NCBI GenBank assembly: GCA_026129525.1
Contig: JAHCHW010000001.1
Coordinates: 632,001-696,000, forward strand
Source of the DNA: Chitinophagales bacterium
GTDB lineage: Bacteria; Bacteroidota; Bacteroidia; Chitinophagales; LD1
Length of the DNA stretch: 64,000 nucleotides
Direction of reading: 5' to 3'
The position numbers were made by a program, and so were the translations under genes. Positions within the stretch are counted from its first letter, which is position 1, and each line of letters opens with the position of its first letter. This document shows positions 53,457-62,099 of the stretch, one piece after another. Below the pieces are notes generated by a model, which saw nothing but the letters and a program-made list of their open reading frames with translations, made no database searches and was not told where the DNA came from.

Positions 53457-54077
53457 TTATCTGCCGATGAAATCATCAACTGATTTTTTCATCAACTGCT
53501 TGGCATTGTTCCATGTTAGTGGTACTAGCGTAACTGGGTCGGGTTGTGCTTCTATATCAGAATAACTTACCAAAAAGCGAACCACTACCGAAACATCGTT
53601 TTTCGGATGCCGCTCGCTGTAAAAACCAAGCAGTTTCTCGAGAGAGTAATGTTGCAATAAAACAGCAATATCATAATAATCCTTTTTTTCTCCTCGTTGT
53701 GTAATGGCGAACAATTTCATGGCTGCTATTTCTTCTACATGTACCAGTTGCAATTTTTCTTCCTTAACTGCGCTGCGGATGAAGGGCGTGTTCCACGAAA
53801 GGAAGTCCACTTTTATTCCTGCTGATTTTAAAAACACTCCTAACTCACCAACATAAACATCTGTTACATCAGGCAACAGAGACGCTACCTTTGCAGCTAA
53901 CGTTTCTTTGTCGAATTCATTTTCTGAAACAAAGTCGGCATCTACCGAGAGGCGATGTCCGAGTTGAAGAGCCAAAGCCGTGCCTTCGCATAACCTAAAC
54001 GGGGAAAAGTAATCCAGCTCTGCAACTTTACCAACAAGCGCTCTTAAAGCGGGAGAAACAGTGTTTAAATGAAGCAT
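53457..54077 (-). CDS. AbiEii/AbiGii-type nucleotidyltransferase (putative toxin)
   Basis: A 206-aa nucleotidyltransferase-fold protein. The active-site region is CEGTALALQLGHRLSVDADFVSE (about 34-56), where the family's GGTAL is EGTAL and the catalytic pair is in SVDADF. The later segment MKLFAITQRGEKKDYYDI (about 140-157) is typical of AbiEii toxins. The start ATG 54077 follows the stop of a DUF6922-type gene by 1 nt, so the two are an operon and probably a toxin-antitoxin-like or phage-defence pair. Some members modify tRNA acceptor ends; the target here is unknown. The pair sits between the SprB protein gene and the RND efflux operon. Confidence 0.75.
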   Translation of the reverse strand: MLHLNTVSPALRALVGKVAELDYFSPFRLCEGTALALQLGHRLSVDADFVSENEFDKETLAAKVASLLPDVTDVYVGELGVFLKSAGIKVDFLSWNTPFIRSAVKEEKLQLVHVEEIAAMKLFAITQRGEKKDYYDIAVLLQHYSLEKLLGFYSERHPKNDVSVVVRFLVSYSDIEAQPDPVTLVPLTWNNAKQLMKKSVDDFIGR

Positions 54078-54078
54078 A

Positions 54079-54312
54079 CTATTTGTTCGCAAAAATTTCA
54101 GCTAAAGCTATTGCATGTTTATCCATTATGCCGCGTTGGGTGGCAATGGCATGAGCAATTTGAAAAGGCTTGTAATGCTTAATCACAGCTTTTATATCCT
54201 GCAACAAACCGTATTGAAATACTCTGGCGATAATAAAGTCGGCATGTTGTATTTCGTCCAATTCATTAAAGTTTGTATCCCAAAATGCCGTTTTGGTTAA
54301 GGGCAGTTTCAT
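54079..54312 (-). CDS. DUF6922-like small protein (putative antitoxin)
   Basis: A 77-aa protein beginning MKLPLTKTAFWDTNFNELD, then ADFIIARVFQYGLLQDIKAV and a C-terminal helical part (RGIMDKHAIALAEIFANK). The FWDTNxxELD..ADFIIxRV pattern matches the DUF6922 family, which frequently precedes AbiEii-type nucleotidyltransferase genes as the cognate partner. Start ATG 54312 is chosen over an upstream codon at 54366 that would extend over the tolC end region. It lies 59 nt downstream of tolC on the same strand and 1 nt upstream of the nucleotidyltransferase. Antitoxin function is inferred from the gene pair only. Confidence 0.65.
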   Translation of the reverse strand: MKLPLTKTAFWDTNFNELDEIQHADFIIARVFQYGLLQDIKAVIKHYKPFQIAHAIATQRGIMDKHAIALAEIFANK

Positions 54313-54371
54313 GTTGTGAAGATAGTTAATACTTTTTTGAGATGCCCGCCAAGGGCTATGCGGCACTTACG

Positions 54372-55688
54372 CTACCTCACCAACTCTCCCCTCAATCTTT
54401 TCAACTCTGTTTCGGCAGCTTTGGCGGTGTAGCGTGCGTTTACTAAGCGGGTGAGTGCATCAATGTAACTCTTTTGCGCTTCGCGGAATTCGATGGAGGT
54501 GGATTGCGAAAGGCGGAAACGCTCGGTAGCAATTTTGTTGTTTTCATCGGCCAAAGCGATGTTTTCTTCTTCCAGTTCGAGCAACTGTTTAGCATTTTGA
54601 AAATTTTTGAGCGCGCGATAAAAATTCAGCCGGGTTTGAAAGCGCGCACGCTCTAAGTTAAACTGCGAAGAGAGAATTTCGATAGCGGCAATTTTGTTTT
54701 GGCGCAGATTGTTCAAGCCGTTAAATAAAGGAACGCTCAAGGTAAAGCCGGCATTCATACCGTTAGTTTGGTTTACTAAAAAGAAACCTGCCGAGTTGTT
54801 GGAGCGGTTGTAGTTGTAGCCCAAATTGCCAATGAGCGTTGGGAAGAACTGAGAAAAAACTTCCTTCTTGGCATACTTCGCCACTTCCACATTTTTCATA
54901 GCGGCTTGCAACTGAAAATTTTTGGAGTCCAAATCTTCTGTTGCCAATTCTTGCTGAAGATTGACTGGAATAGAATCGCTTACCTCAAAATCGGTTTCGG
55001 CATTTCGCGCCAGCAGATTGTTTAAATCGGCTTTGCGTTGTTCAATAACGGTGCGCTGCGTAAGTGCGCTGCTTTTTTGTGCATTTAAATCTACTTTGGC
55101 TTGCAGCAAATCGGTTTTGCCCGATGTGCCAACCTGAAATTTCATATCCGCTAACTTCACCCGCTCTTCCGAAATTTTAATGGCTTCGTCTATGGCTTTC
55201 AACTGTTGCTTGGCGCGCACCACATCGTAATATGCCAGCATTACATTTGCTACCACAGTTTGCACTTCTTCTTTAAAATTCAGTTCACCAATTTCGTCTA
55301 AGCGTTTCAGTTTGCTTTTGGTGGCGAACATTTTCAAGCCGTCAAACAATGTCCAGTTAAGCGCCACTCCGGCACTCAGGTTGTTTCCGGTTACGCCCGA
55401 TGTTACAATTTCATTTCCGTTGGAAAATTTCTGGTTGAGGTTGTTGAGTGTAAAATTGTCGCTTACATTTCCGGTAATGCGCGGCAGCATTCCTGCATTG
55501 CCGATGGTATTGTTGCGGTCGGCAATTTCGGCTGTGTTGCGGGCAATGAGAATATCGTAATTGTTCTTGAGCGCAATTTCAACAGCTTGTTCAACAGTGA
55601 GAATTTCCTGTGCGGGCAATTGAAAATACAATAGCACACTGATTACACAAATTAGAAATGGTATGCGCTGATTTGTTTTTCCTTTCAT
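54372..55688 (-). CDS. TolC-family outer-membrane efflux channel
   Basis: A 438-aa outer-membrane factor of the RND efflux system encoded upstream. Signal peptide (MKGKTNQRIPFLICVISVLLYFQ), then the first TolC helical repeat starting EILTVEQAVEIALKNNYD, a central region with repeated KAKQQLKAIDEAIKISEERV, and the second repeat ending AETELKRLRGELVR. Start ATG 55688 is chosen because it opens the signal peptide; the same frame is open upstream to 55841 but there it runs through a hairpin-rich repeat and even overlaps the permease gene. Co-transcription with permease and MFP is likely despite the intervening repeat. Confidence 0.9.
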   Translation of the reverse strand: MKGKTNQRIPFLICVISVLLYFQLPAQEILTVEQAVEIALKNNYDILIARNTAEIADRNNTIGNAGMLPRITGNVSDNFTLNNLNQKFSNGNEIVTSGVTGNNLSAGVALNWTLFDGLKMFATKSKLKRLDEIGELNFKEEVQTVVANVMLAYYDVVRAKQQLKAIDEAIKISEERVKLADMKFQVGTSGKTDLLQAKVDLNAQKSSALTQRTVIEQRKADLNNLLARNAETDFEVSDSIPVNLQQELATEDLDSKNFQLQAAMKNVEVAKYAKKEVFSQFFPTLIGNLGYNYNRSNNSAGFFLVNQTNGMNAGFTLSVPLFNGLNNLRQNKIAAIEILSSQFNLERARFQTRLNFYRALKNFQNAKQLLELEEENIALADENNKIATERFRLSQSTSIEFREAQKSYIDALTRLVNARYTAKAAETELKRLRGELVR

Positions 55689-55699
55689 TCCAAACAATA

Positions 55700-55801
55700 C
55701 ATCCCGAAAGGATGGAAGGTTTATAGCACTTACAAAGCGCGTAGGTTCGACCTCGAAGGGGTCGAACAAAAACGATTCAACATTTTCTATAAACGTTGAA
55801 T
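55700..55801. repeat. Hairpin-rich intergenic repeat between permease and tolC
   Basis: Three short palindromes in about 100 bp: CATCC..GGATG (55700-55714, loop CGAAA), GTTCGACC/GGTCGAAC (55745-55752 and 55760-55767), and ATTCAAC/GTTGAAT (55775-55781 and 55795-55801). It lies entirely in the 142-bp gap between permease stop and tolC start. The element has the character of a dispersed Bacteroidota palindromic repeat; in the minus direction it stays open in the tolC frame (FDPFEVEPTRFVSAINLPSF), which misleads gene callers. It may affect mRNA stability and expression ratio. Confidence 0.65.
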
Positions 55802-55830
55802 GCTTTCGGCATTGATAAAAAGAAGAATGT

Positions 55831-58800
55831 CTATTCTCCATGTCTCCGTTTAGTTCTGCTCATATAAGAATACATTGCCGGAATAACATACAGCGTAAGC
55901 ACCAGCGAAAACATAATGCCGCCAATAACTGCAATGCCCAAAGGAATACGGCTTTGTGCACCTGCGCCTAACGCCAGCGCAATGGGCAATGCACCTAACG
56001 ATGTAGCCAAACTCGTCATCAATATGGGGCGCAAGCGCAAGGTGGCTGCCGTGATGATGGCACTCATTTTTTCTTCTCCGGCTAATCGCTTTTGATTGGC
56101 AAACTCCACAATCAAAATTCCGTTTTTGGTTACCAAACCAATGAGCATGATAATTCCGATTTGCGAAAAGATGTTGAGCGTTTGGTTGAACATCCACAAG
56201 CTGAACAATGCACCGGCTAATGCCAACGGAACGGTAAACATGATAACCAGCGGATCAACAAAGCTTTCGAACTGGGCTGCGAGAATTAAGAATACCAAAA
56301 TGAGTGCGAGCGCAAATGCAAATGCGGTGTTCGAAGAGCTTTCGGCATAATCGCGCGAAGGACCAGATAAACTGGTGTTGAACGATTCATCCAATACTTT
56401 CGCGGCAATTTCTTCCATAGCGGCAATGCCATCGCCAATGGTTTTCCCCGGTGCAAGTCCGGCAGAAACGGTAGCCGATTTGTAACGGTTGTAATGATAA
56501 AGTTGCGGAGGATTACTTTGCTCGCGCAGTGTAACCAAATTATCTAACTGAATAGTTTGCCCTTTGTTGTTACGCACGTAAAACGATTTTAAATCGAGCG
56601 GCTCATCGCGGTTGTCGCGGTCCACCTGACCAATTACCTGATACTGTTTTCCGTTCATGATAAAATAACCGAGGCGCCTGCCACTCAATGCCAATTGCAA
56701 CGTTTGCGAAATATCCAACACCGACACTCCGAGTTCGCTTGCTTTCAGGCGGTCAATTTCAATTTCCAATTCGGGTTTGTTGAATTTCAAATTCACGTCC
56801 ACGCCCATAAATGCCGGATGCTTGTTGGCTTCATCTAAAAACTGCGGCAACTTCTCTTTTATCTTTTCAAAATTCAGATTCTGAATAACAAACTGCACCG
56901 GCAAACCAAAGCGCGCGGCTCCTCCGGTAGAAATGGTTTGGTCTTGTATGGGAAACGCTTTGCCCTCGTTGAAGCGCGCCATGTTCATGGCAACACTTTG
57001 CACAATTTCCTGCTGCGTGCGGGTGCGCTCATCGGGTTCTACCAAACGCACACGCACAAAGCCGGTGTTTACGGCACCGCTGCCCGCAAAACCGGGCGCA
57101 GTAACGCTCAGAACTATTTTACGCTCGGGTACAGAATCCATCATGAATTGTACAATCCGATCAATATATGTGTTCATGTAATCGTACGAAGTTCCTTCGG
57201 GCGCACTCACCGACAGACGGAAAACACTGCGGTCTTCCATGGGCGCTAATTCCGATTGCAGATTTTTTCCGACCAGAAATATAGCGCCCATGCAAATGCC
57301 CAGCACCACAAAGGCAATCCATCTGCGCTTCATAAAACTTTCGAGCGATTGGCGGTAACCTTCGTCCATAGCGCGGAAGAACGGTTCGGTTTTTTCGTAG
57401 AACCAACTGTGCTTTTGATTTTTGCGCGTAAGCAACACATTAAGCACCGGAGTAAGTGTAAGCGAAACGAATGCCGAAACCAACACCGCACCCGCCAGTA
57501 CAATTCCAAATTCGCGGAACAAACTTCCCACAAATCCTTGCAGGAAAATGATGGGCAGAAACACGACCGCCAGCGTAACCGAAGTGGCGATAACGGCAAA
57601 GAAAATTTCATCGGAACCTTCGCGTGCGGCACGATACTTTTCGATGCCCTTTTCCAATTTCTTGAAAATGTTTTCCGTTACTACAATACCATCATCCACC
57701 ACCAAACCCGTTGCCAACACAATGGCTAAGAGCGTAAGCACATTGATGGTAAAGCCCGCCATGTACATAATGAAGAAGGTAGCGATAATGGAAACCGGAA
57801 TATCAATGAGCGGGCGAATGGCAATGAGCCAGTCGCGGAAGAACAAGAAAATAATAAGCACTACCAGCCCGAATGCAATGGCGAGTGTTTCGCCTACTTC
57901 GGTAACCGAGCGCCTTACAAAAACTGTTTGGTCGAGCGCAATGTCGAGTTTAATATCGGAGGGAACATCTTTCTTGATTTGCTCGTAACGTTTGTAAAAC
58001 TCGTTGGCAATATCAATGTAGTTAGTGCCCGGCTGCGGAACAATCGCCAGCGCCACCATCGGTATTCCCGATTCTTTCAAAATGGTTTCTTCGTTTTCCG
58101 GACCCAACACCGCTTCCGCCACATCGCGCAGGCGAATAATGCGGTTGCCCGATGAAGAAATAATCAGGTTATTGAAATCATCTTCGGTAGTTAATCGTCC
58201 GAAAGTTTTTACCGTCAGTTCCGTGTTGTTGCCGTAAATTTTTCCGGCAGGCAGCTCTACATTTTCGCGGTTGAGCGCATTTTGAATATCGGTGAAGGTT
58301 AAACCGTACGCAGCAAGTTTAGCCGGATCAACCCACAGGCGCATGGCATATTTTTTCTCGCCCCAAATTTGCACGGTGCTTACTCCGGGAATAGTTTGCA
58401 GGCGCTCAAGCAAAACATTAGTAGCATAATCGCAAACTTCCAACTGGTTGCGCGTGTTGCTCTGCACCGTCATGGAAATAATAGCATCGGAGTTGGCATC
58501 GGCTTTTGAAACTACGGGCGGTGCATCAATATCCTGCGGCAGCTGGCGCAGCGCCTGCGATACTTTATCGCGTACATCGTTGGCAGCGGCTTCGAGGTTT
58601 TCGTTCAAATTAAATTCAACGGTAATGATGCTCGAACCCAAATTGGAGGAAGAAGAAATGGTGCGTATGCCCGCAATGCCGTTAATCGCTTTTTCGAGCG
58701 GCTCGGTAATTTGCGATTCCACCACATCGGCATTTGCGCCAGTGTAGTTGGTGCGTACGGTAATAATAGGCGGGTCAATAGAAGGATACTCGCGCACGCC

Positions 58801-58896
58801 TAAAAACGTAAAGCCGATAACCCCGAACAACACAATGATGATGTTCATGACTATGGCAAGTACAGGGCGCGATAAACTTAATCCGGGTAAACTCAT
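55831..58896 (-). CDS. RND-family (HAE1-like) efflux permease
   Basis: A 1021-aa inner-membrane proton-driven transporter with 12 helices and two large periplasmic loops. The start MSLPGLSLSRPVLAIVMNIII lacks the usual SxFFIxRP form but has the first helix; family marks are EYPSIDPPIITVRTNYTGA, the proton-relay pair in helix 4 (GLVVDDGIVVTEN, about 400-410), and the C-terminal GLVTKNGILIVEFANQ. Substrates cannot be predicted; multidrug, solvent or lipid export are all possible. Gene order MFP > (GxxExxY cassette) > permease > tolC makes a complete tripartite pump. The start ATG is at 58896. Confidence 0.93.
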   Translation of the reverse strand: MSLPGLSLSRPVLAIVMNIIIVLFGVIGFTFLGVREYPSIDPPIITVRTNYTGANADVVESQITEPLEKAINGIAGIRTISSSSNLGSSIITVEFNLNENLEAAANDVRDKVSQALRQLPQDIDAPPVVSKADANSDAIISMTVQSNTRNQLEVCDYATNVLLERLQTIPGVSTVQIWGEKKYAMRLWVDPAKLAAYGLTFTDIQNALNRENVELPAGKIYGNNTELTVKTFGRLTTEDDFNNLIISSSGNRIIRLRDVAEAVLGPENEETILKESGIPMVALAIVPQPGTNYIDIANEFYKRYEQIKKDVPSDIKLDIALDQTVFVRRSVTEVGETLAIAFGLVVLIIFLFFRDWLIAIRPLIDIPVSIIATFFIMYMAGFTINVLTLLAIVLATGLVVDDGIVVTENIFKKLEKGIEKYRAAREGSDEIFFAVIATSVTLAVVFLPIIFLQGFVGSLFREFGIVLAGAVLVSAFVSLTLTPVLNVLLTRKNQKHSWFYEKTEPFFRAMDEGYRQSLESFMKRRWIAFVVLGICMGAIFLVGKNLQSELAPMEDRSVFRLSVSAPEGTSYDYMNTYIDRIVQFMMDSVPERKIVLSVTAPGFAGSGAVNTGFVRVRLVEPDERTRTQQEIVQSVAMNMARFNEGKAFPIQDQTISTGGAARFGLPVQFVIQNLNFEKIKEKLPQFLDEANKHPAFMGVDVNLKFNKPELEIEIDRLKASELGVSVLDISQTLQLALSGRRLGYFIMNGKQYQVIGQVDRDNRDEPLDLKSFYVRNNKGQTIQLDNLVTLREQSNPPQLYHYNRYKSATVSAGLAPGKTIGDGIAAMEEIAAKVLDESFNTSLSGPSRDYAESSSNTAFAFALALILVFLILAAQFESFVDPLVIMFTVPLALAGALFSLWMFNQTLNIFSQIGIIMLIGLVTKNGILIVEFANQKRLAGEEKMSAIITAATLRLRPILMTSLATSLGALPIALALGAGAQSRIPLGIAVIGGIMFSLVLTLYVIPAMYSYMSRTKRRHGE

Positions 58897-58916
58897 TTTA
58901 ATACAAATACATTACA

Positions 58917-59447
58917 CCACATGGGCACATAAGAAAACATAAGAACTAAATCATTGTATTTAATCATCTAATCGTTCGAAAATTTTGTTCACAAAAGTTT
59001 GCTGTCCTTCGTTGTAAATGTTCGTTACATTAAAATTGATAAGTATTCCTTTCGGTTTTTCCAGCAAACTCATGTAGCTTAAAATTTGCGCTTTGTGAAC
59101 CGGCAGAACTTCCTGAACTGCTTTTAGTTCAACAACTATGGCTTCTTCTACAAGTATATCACACCGCAAATCTGTATTCACTGAAACTCCTTTATATACT
59201 ATTTCAACATCCCGTTCAGATTGAAAAGCAATTCTCCTTTGCTCAAGTTCAATTTCCATACACTTATGATAAACACTTTCCAACTGCCCCGGACCAAGAA
59301 CTTTGTGTACTTCAATAGCTGCTCCGATAATTTTATAAGTAAGGTCGTCTAAATATCTTCTTGTCATGAAATATTTTTACTACATAAGCGCATAGAAATA
59401 CAAAACTTGTCTCTACACTGTTCTATGTTTTCTATGTGCCTATGTGG
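58917..59447. mobile_element. Putative small mobile cassette with terminal inverted repeats around a GxxExxY gene
   Basis: The ends are inverted copies of one another: 58917-58946 reads CCACATGGGCACATAAGAAA... and the reverse complement of 59420-59447 reads CCACATAGGCACATAGAAAA..., the same sequence except for one substitution and two single-base gaps. A third partial copy in the left orientation is at 59380-59398. The right end touches the stop codon of the MFP gene, and the element fills the MFP-permease gap except for 20 bp before the permease ATG. TTAC occurs just outside both ends (58912-58915 and 59448-59451), possibly a 4-bp target duplication. No transposase; mobility is inferred from structure only. 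Confidence 0.5.
58960..59367 (-). CDS. GxxExxY family protein (PD-(D/E)XK-like)
   Basis: A 135-aa protein with the name-giving motif GQLESVY in the LGPGQLESVYHKCMEIEL stretch (about 25-42), after TYKIIGAAIEVHKVLG. A nuclease-like core DILVEEAIVVELKAV (Asp...Glu-x-Lys, about 69-83) fits the PD-(D/E)XK fold, and the end SLLEKPKGILINFNV is typical. The biochemical role of the family is not established; it is often found as solitary or repeated inserts in bacterial genomes. Here it lies inside an efflux operon, in the same orientation, between ~28-bp inverted repeats. No partner gene is adjacent, so a role in efflux is unlikely. Confidence 0.85.
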   Translation of the reverse strand: MTRRYLDDLTYKIIGAAIEVHKVLGPGQLESVYHKCMEIELEQRRIAFQSERDVEIVYKGVSVNTDLRCDILVEEAIVVELKAVQEVLPVHKAQILSYMSLLEKPKGILINFNVTNIYNEGQQTFVNKIFERLDD

Positions 59448-60512
59448 TTACTGTATTACTTTTACAATTTTCACTCCTGCATCAGGCTTTACACTCATCA
59501 ATGCGCTGGCTACAATAGTATCGCCAGCTTCCACACCATTTGTTATTTGAATGTAGCTTTCGTTTCTGATGCCGGTTTCCACTTTGGCAAATGTTGCTTT
59601 GCCGTCCTTCACCACAATTACTTTTTTGTTACGCGCTTCGGGGATAACACATTGCGTGGGCACCATCAGCGCGTTTTCAATTTTCTTCAATCCCAATTCA
59701 ATTTTTGCAAAAGCCCCGGGGTAGAGTTTTGATTTTGTGTTTTGCACCAAAGCGCGCACACGAATAGTTCTGGTGGCTTCGTCCACCCGCGGTTCAATGG
59801 CAAATACTTTTCCTGAAAAAGTTTCATCAAACCCATCTACCGAAAATTTTACCGCATCGCTTTTTGCCAATACCGAAGCATATTTTTCCGGCACGGTAAA
59901 ATCAATTTTCAGTACATCAATTTGTTGCAGCGTAGCAATAAGTGTGGAAGGTGTAACATACGCGCCATTGCTTACATAGCGCAAGCCCACCACCCCGCTG
60001 AAAGGTGCGCGTATTTCTGTTTTCGAAATTTGCGCCTGCGTTTGCTCAATATCCGCCTTTATGTTGTTGAGTTGAATAAGCGCATTGTCATACTCTTGTT
60101 GTCCTATTCCGTTTGCGGCAAGCAGTTGCTTTAAACGGGTTTCGGTTTTTTCGGCAGTTTCTTTTTGCAGCAACAGCTTTTTGAGTTGTGCCTGTAAATC
60201 GGCATCGAACAATTTTACCAGCAACGCACCTTTTGCTACTACGCTTCCTTCGCTCACGTTCAGTTCAATAATTCTTCCGGCAACTTCGGGTTGCAGATTT
60301 ACTTCTTCAAACGCCAGCAAAGTGCCCGATGCAATAATGTTGTTGTCAATAGTTTGGGGCTGCACTATAAAACCGCTCACGGCTAAATCTTTTGGTGGAC
60401 CGCCCGCAGGTCCTTTCTGCCCGGCTTCTTTAGGATGGAGAAATTTATTGTAAATGATAATACCCGCAATGAGCAGAATTATTGCCAGAAAAAGCCATCC
60501 TATTTTCGACAT
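59448..60512 (-). CDS. RND efflux periplasmic adaptor (membrane fusion protein)
   Basis: A 354-aa HlyD/AcrA-type adaptor. N-terminal membrane anchor (about 4-22, GWLFLAIILLIAGIIIYNKF), a lipoyl/barrel-sandwich half (NLQPEVAGRIIELNVSEG, about 75-92), an alpha-helical hairpin with KKLLLQKETAEKTETRLKQL (about 115-134), then APFSGVVGLRYVSNGAYV (second half of the barrel sandwich) and the beta-barrel and membrane-proximal domains with FAIEPRVDEATRTIRVRALV. It has no lipobox. It is first in the operon. A near-consensus box CACCTTTG (about 60524-60531 on the minus strand) lies upstream. Its stop codon directly touches the inverted repeat of the GxxExxY cassette. Confidence 0.9.
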   Translation of the reverse strand: MSKIGWLFLAIILLIAGIIIYNKFLHPKEAGQKGPAGGPPKDLAVSGFIVQPQTIDNNIIASGTLLAFEEVNLQPEVAGRIIELNVSEGSVVAKGALLVKLFDADLQAQLKKLLLQKETAEKTETRLKQLLAANGIGQQEYDNALIQLNNIKADIEQTQAQISKTEIRAPFSGVVGLRYVSNGAYVTPSTLIATLQQIDVLKIDFTVPEKYASVLAKSDAVKFSVDGFDETFSGKVFAIEPRVDEATRTIRVRALVQNTKSKLYPGAFAKIELGLKKIENALMVPTQCVIPEARNKKVIVVKDGKATFAKVETGIRNESYIQITNGVEAGDTIVASALMSVKPDAGVKIVKVIQ

Positions 60513-60596
60513 GGAATATTATTGAATGTGCAAAGGTGAAAAAATGGAGTTAAGCTAATAGTTGTAGCTACAAGTATTTTTGATAAAAAGTGCTAA

Positions 60597-62099
60597 TTAC
60601 TTGCTGAAAGGCACCCGAAAGCTGCTTACGGTTTTATTGTCTTCGTCCACAATGCTCAGTTCAACATACTCATTGCCCACAATGTGGATTTTGCCAAACG
60701 CATTTTTAGAATCCTGTCCTTTTAAACCGTTGCCGCCTTGGTTCCATATTTTGCTGATGCGGTACAAGCCGGTAAGGTTGCCGATGAGTTTAAGGTAACG
60801 CGCTAATGAGGTTGTTTCTACACTCAGTCCGCTGGCGTTTAGTTCTGGGAAGCCCGCGTTTTTACCATCGTCCATTACATTGTGGTGCGTATCGCCACTA
60901 ATGACGATGATGTTTTTTAAGTTGTTCACTTTTACAAATTGCATAAAGTCGTTTCGCTCTTCGGGGTAACCTGCCCAATACTGGCTAAAGCCCCATGCCA
61001 AATGAAAACCGAACCAGTTTTTGTAGTGCATCTTCTGCAGTTTAACACCTGCACGAATCAATTTCTCACAGGCACCGTTCAGCGGCACTCCGCTCACAAT
61101 AAATTTCCAGTCGGCTGTGGAGGCAAGTAAGCTTTTCTTCAGCCAGTCCATTTGCTTTTTGCCGAACAAAGCATAGCCCGGTGGCGGATTAAAATTCCAT
61201 TTGTTTTTCAGTGAGTCGTACGTAAACGCTGCCATGTTCGGCAACTCCTTAGCGCTGTTGCGGTCAAGCACAAAAAACTCTGCGTTGCCGAATTTGAAAG
61301 AGTGAAAAATTCCTTCGCTTGTATCGGGCAATTCGTAATGCGGAAAAAATTCACCGTAGCCTTTAATTACATTCCTTCGCCAGTGCGGTGGAAACTCGGG
61401 GGCATACATTTCGTTGTACACTTTTCCGTTGCGTATAAACGACTTCATATCATTCTTGCAATACCTTCCACCACTGCCACCTACATAATCGTTGTCATCG
61501 TGCATGTAATCAATCGGAACATTGTAAAGCATTTGCTTCATCACCTTTTCATCGTAGCGTTTTTGATAGGCTATAGCAACTGTGTCGTAGTTATTGGAAT
61601 ACCACGGACAAATTTGGTAATCGGGATAGGTGTAATCGCCTGTGTGCATTAAAAAGTAAGGCTCATGTTTGGGTATCACCTCAAACACTTTCATGTTTTC
61701 CGTTTCCTGACAACTGCCGGTTACAAATGTGTATTCGCCTTTCTCCCCTTCTTTCGGAAAAGTTCTGAATGAACCTTTAATGGTATCTTCCCAACCTTCA
61801 AACAACAAGCGGTAGAAATATTTTGTATTTGGCTCAAGCGATGAAATGTAAATGATAGCCGACTTATCGCGCAGGCTATCGGTGTTAGCGGCAAACGAAA
61901 AAGATTTTTCGAGCGAAGGATGTGGGCTGAGTTCTATTAAAACCCGTCCGCATTGTTTGGTGCGCACATACACTTTGCACGATGAAGCAGTAAGCGCTCC
62001 GAAAACAGGACCGTGGGTAATGTATTGGGCGCTGATAGTAGTTGACAAACTACTTGCTGCCAACAACAATATGTATTTCAGATGGCTGAAAAACTTCAT
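60597..62099 (-). CDS. PhoD-like alkaline phosphatase/phosphodiesterase
   Basis: A 500-aa exported metallophosphatase. Signal peptide (to about ISAQ), an N-terminal beta-sandwich (THGPVFGALTASSCKVYVRT, about 27-46; LEPNTKYFYRLLFEG) and then the metal-binding domain with HTGDYTYPD, DYMHDDNDYVGG and the closing ISGDTHHNV. These Asp/Asn/His motifs match the PhoD calcium/iron enzyme family, which cleaves phosphate mono- or diesters, helping phosphate scavenging. Its ATG overlaps the stop of the upstream TonB-dependent receptor (TGATG), so receptor and enzyme form one operon and may act together on a phosphorylated nutrient. No Pho box was identified. Confidence 0.85.
   Translation of the reverse strand: MKFFSHLKYILLLAASSLSTTISAQYITHGPVFGALTASSCKVYVRTKQCGRVLIELSPHPSLEKSFSFAANTDSLRDKSAIIYISSLEPNTKYFYRLLFEGWEDTIKGSFRTFPKEGEKGEYTFVTGSCQETENMKVFEVIPKHEPYFLMHTGDYTYPDYQICPWYSNNYDTVAIAYQKRYDEKVMKQMLYNVPIDYMHDDNDYVGGSGGRYCKNDMKSFIRNGKVYNEMYAPEFPPHWRRNVIKGYGEFFPHYELPDTSEGIFHSFKFGNAEFFVLDRNSAKELPNMAAFTYDSLKNKWNFNPPPGYALFGKKQMDWLKKSLLASTADWKFIVSGVPLNGACEKLIRAGVKLQKMHYKNWFGFHLAWGFSQYWAGYPEERNDFMQFVKVNNLKNIIVISGDTHHNVMDDGKNAGFPELNASGLSVETTSLARYLKLIGNLTGLYRISKIWNQGGNGLKGQDSKNAFGKIHIVGNEYVELSIVDEDNKTVSSFRVPFSK

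Noticed and set aside
55689..55841. N-terminal extension of TolC by 51 residues
   Set aside because: The extension is the translation of a hairpin-rich repeat, overlaps the permease end by 11 nt and precedes a proper signal peptide that starts at 55688.
57256..57988. Plus-strand open frames of 157 and 188 codons within the RND permease gene
   Set aside because: Antisense shadows of a conserved 1021-aa permease with intact motifs.
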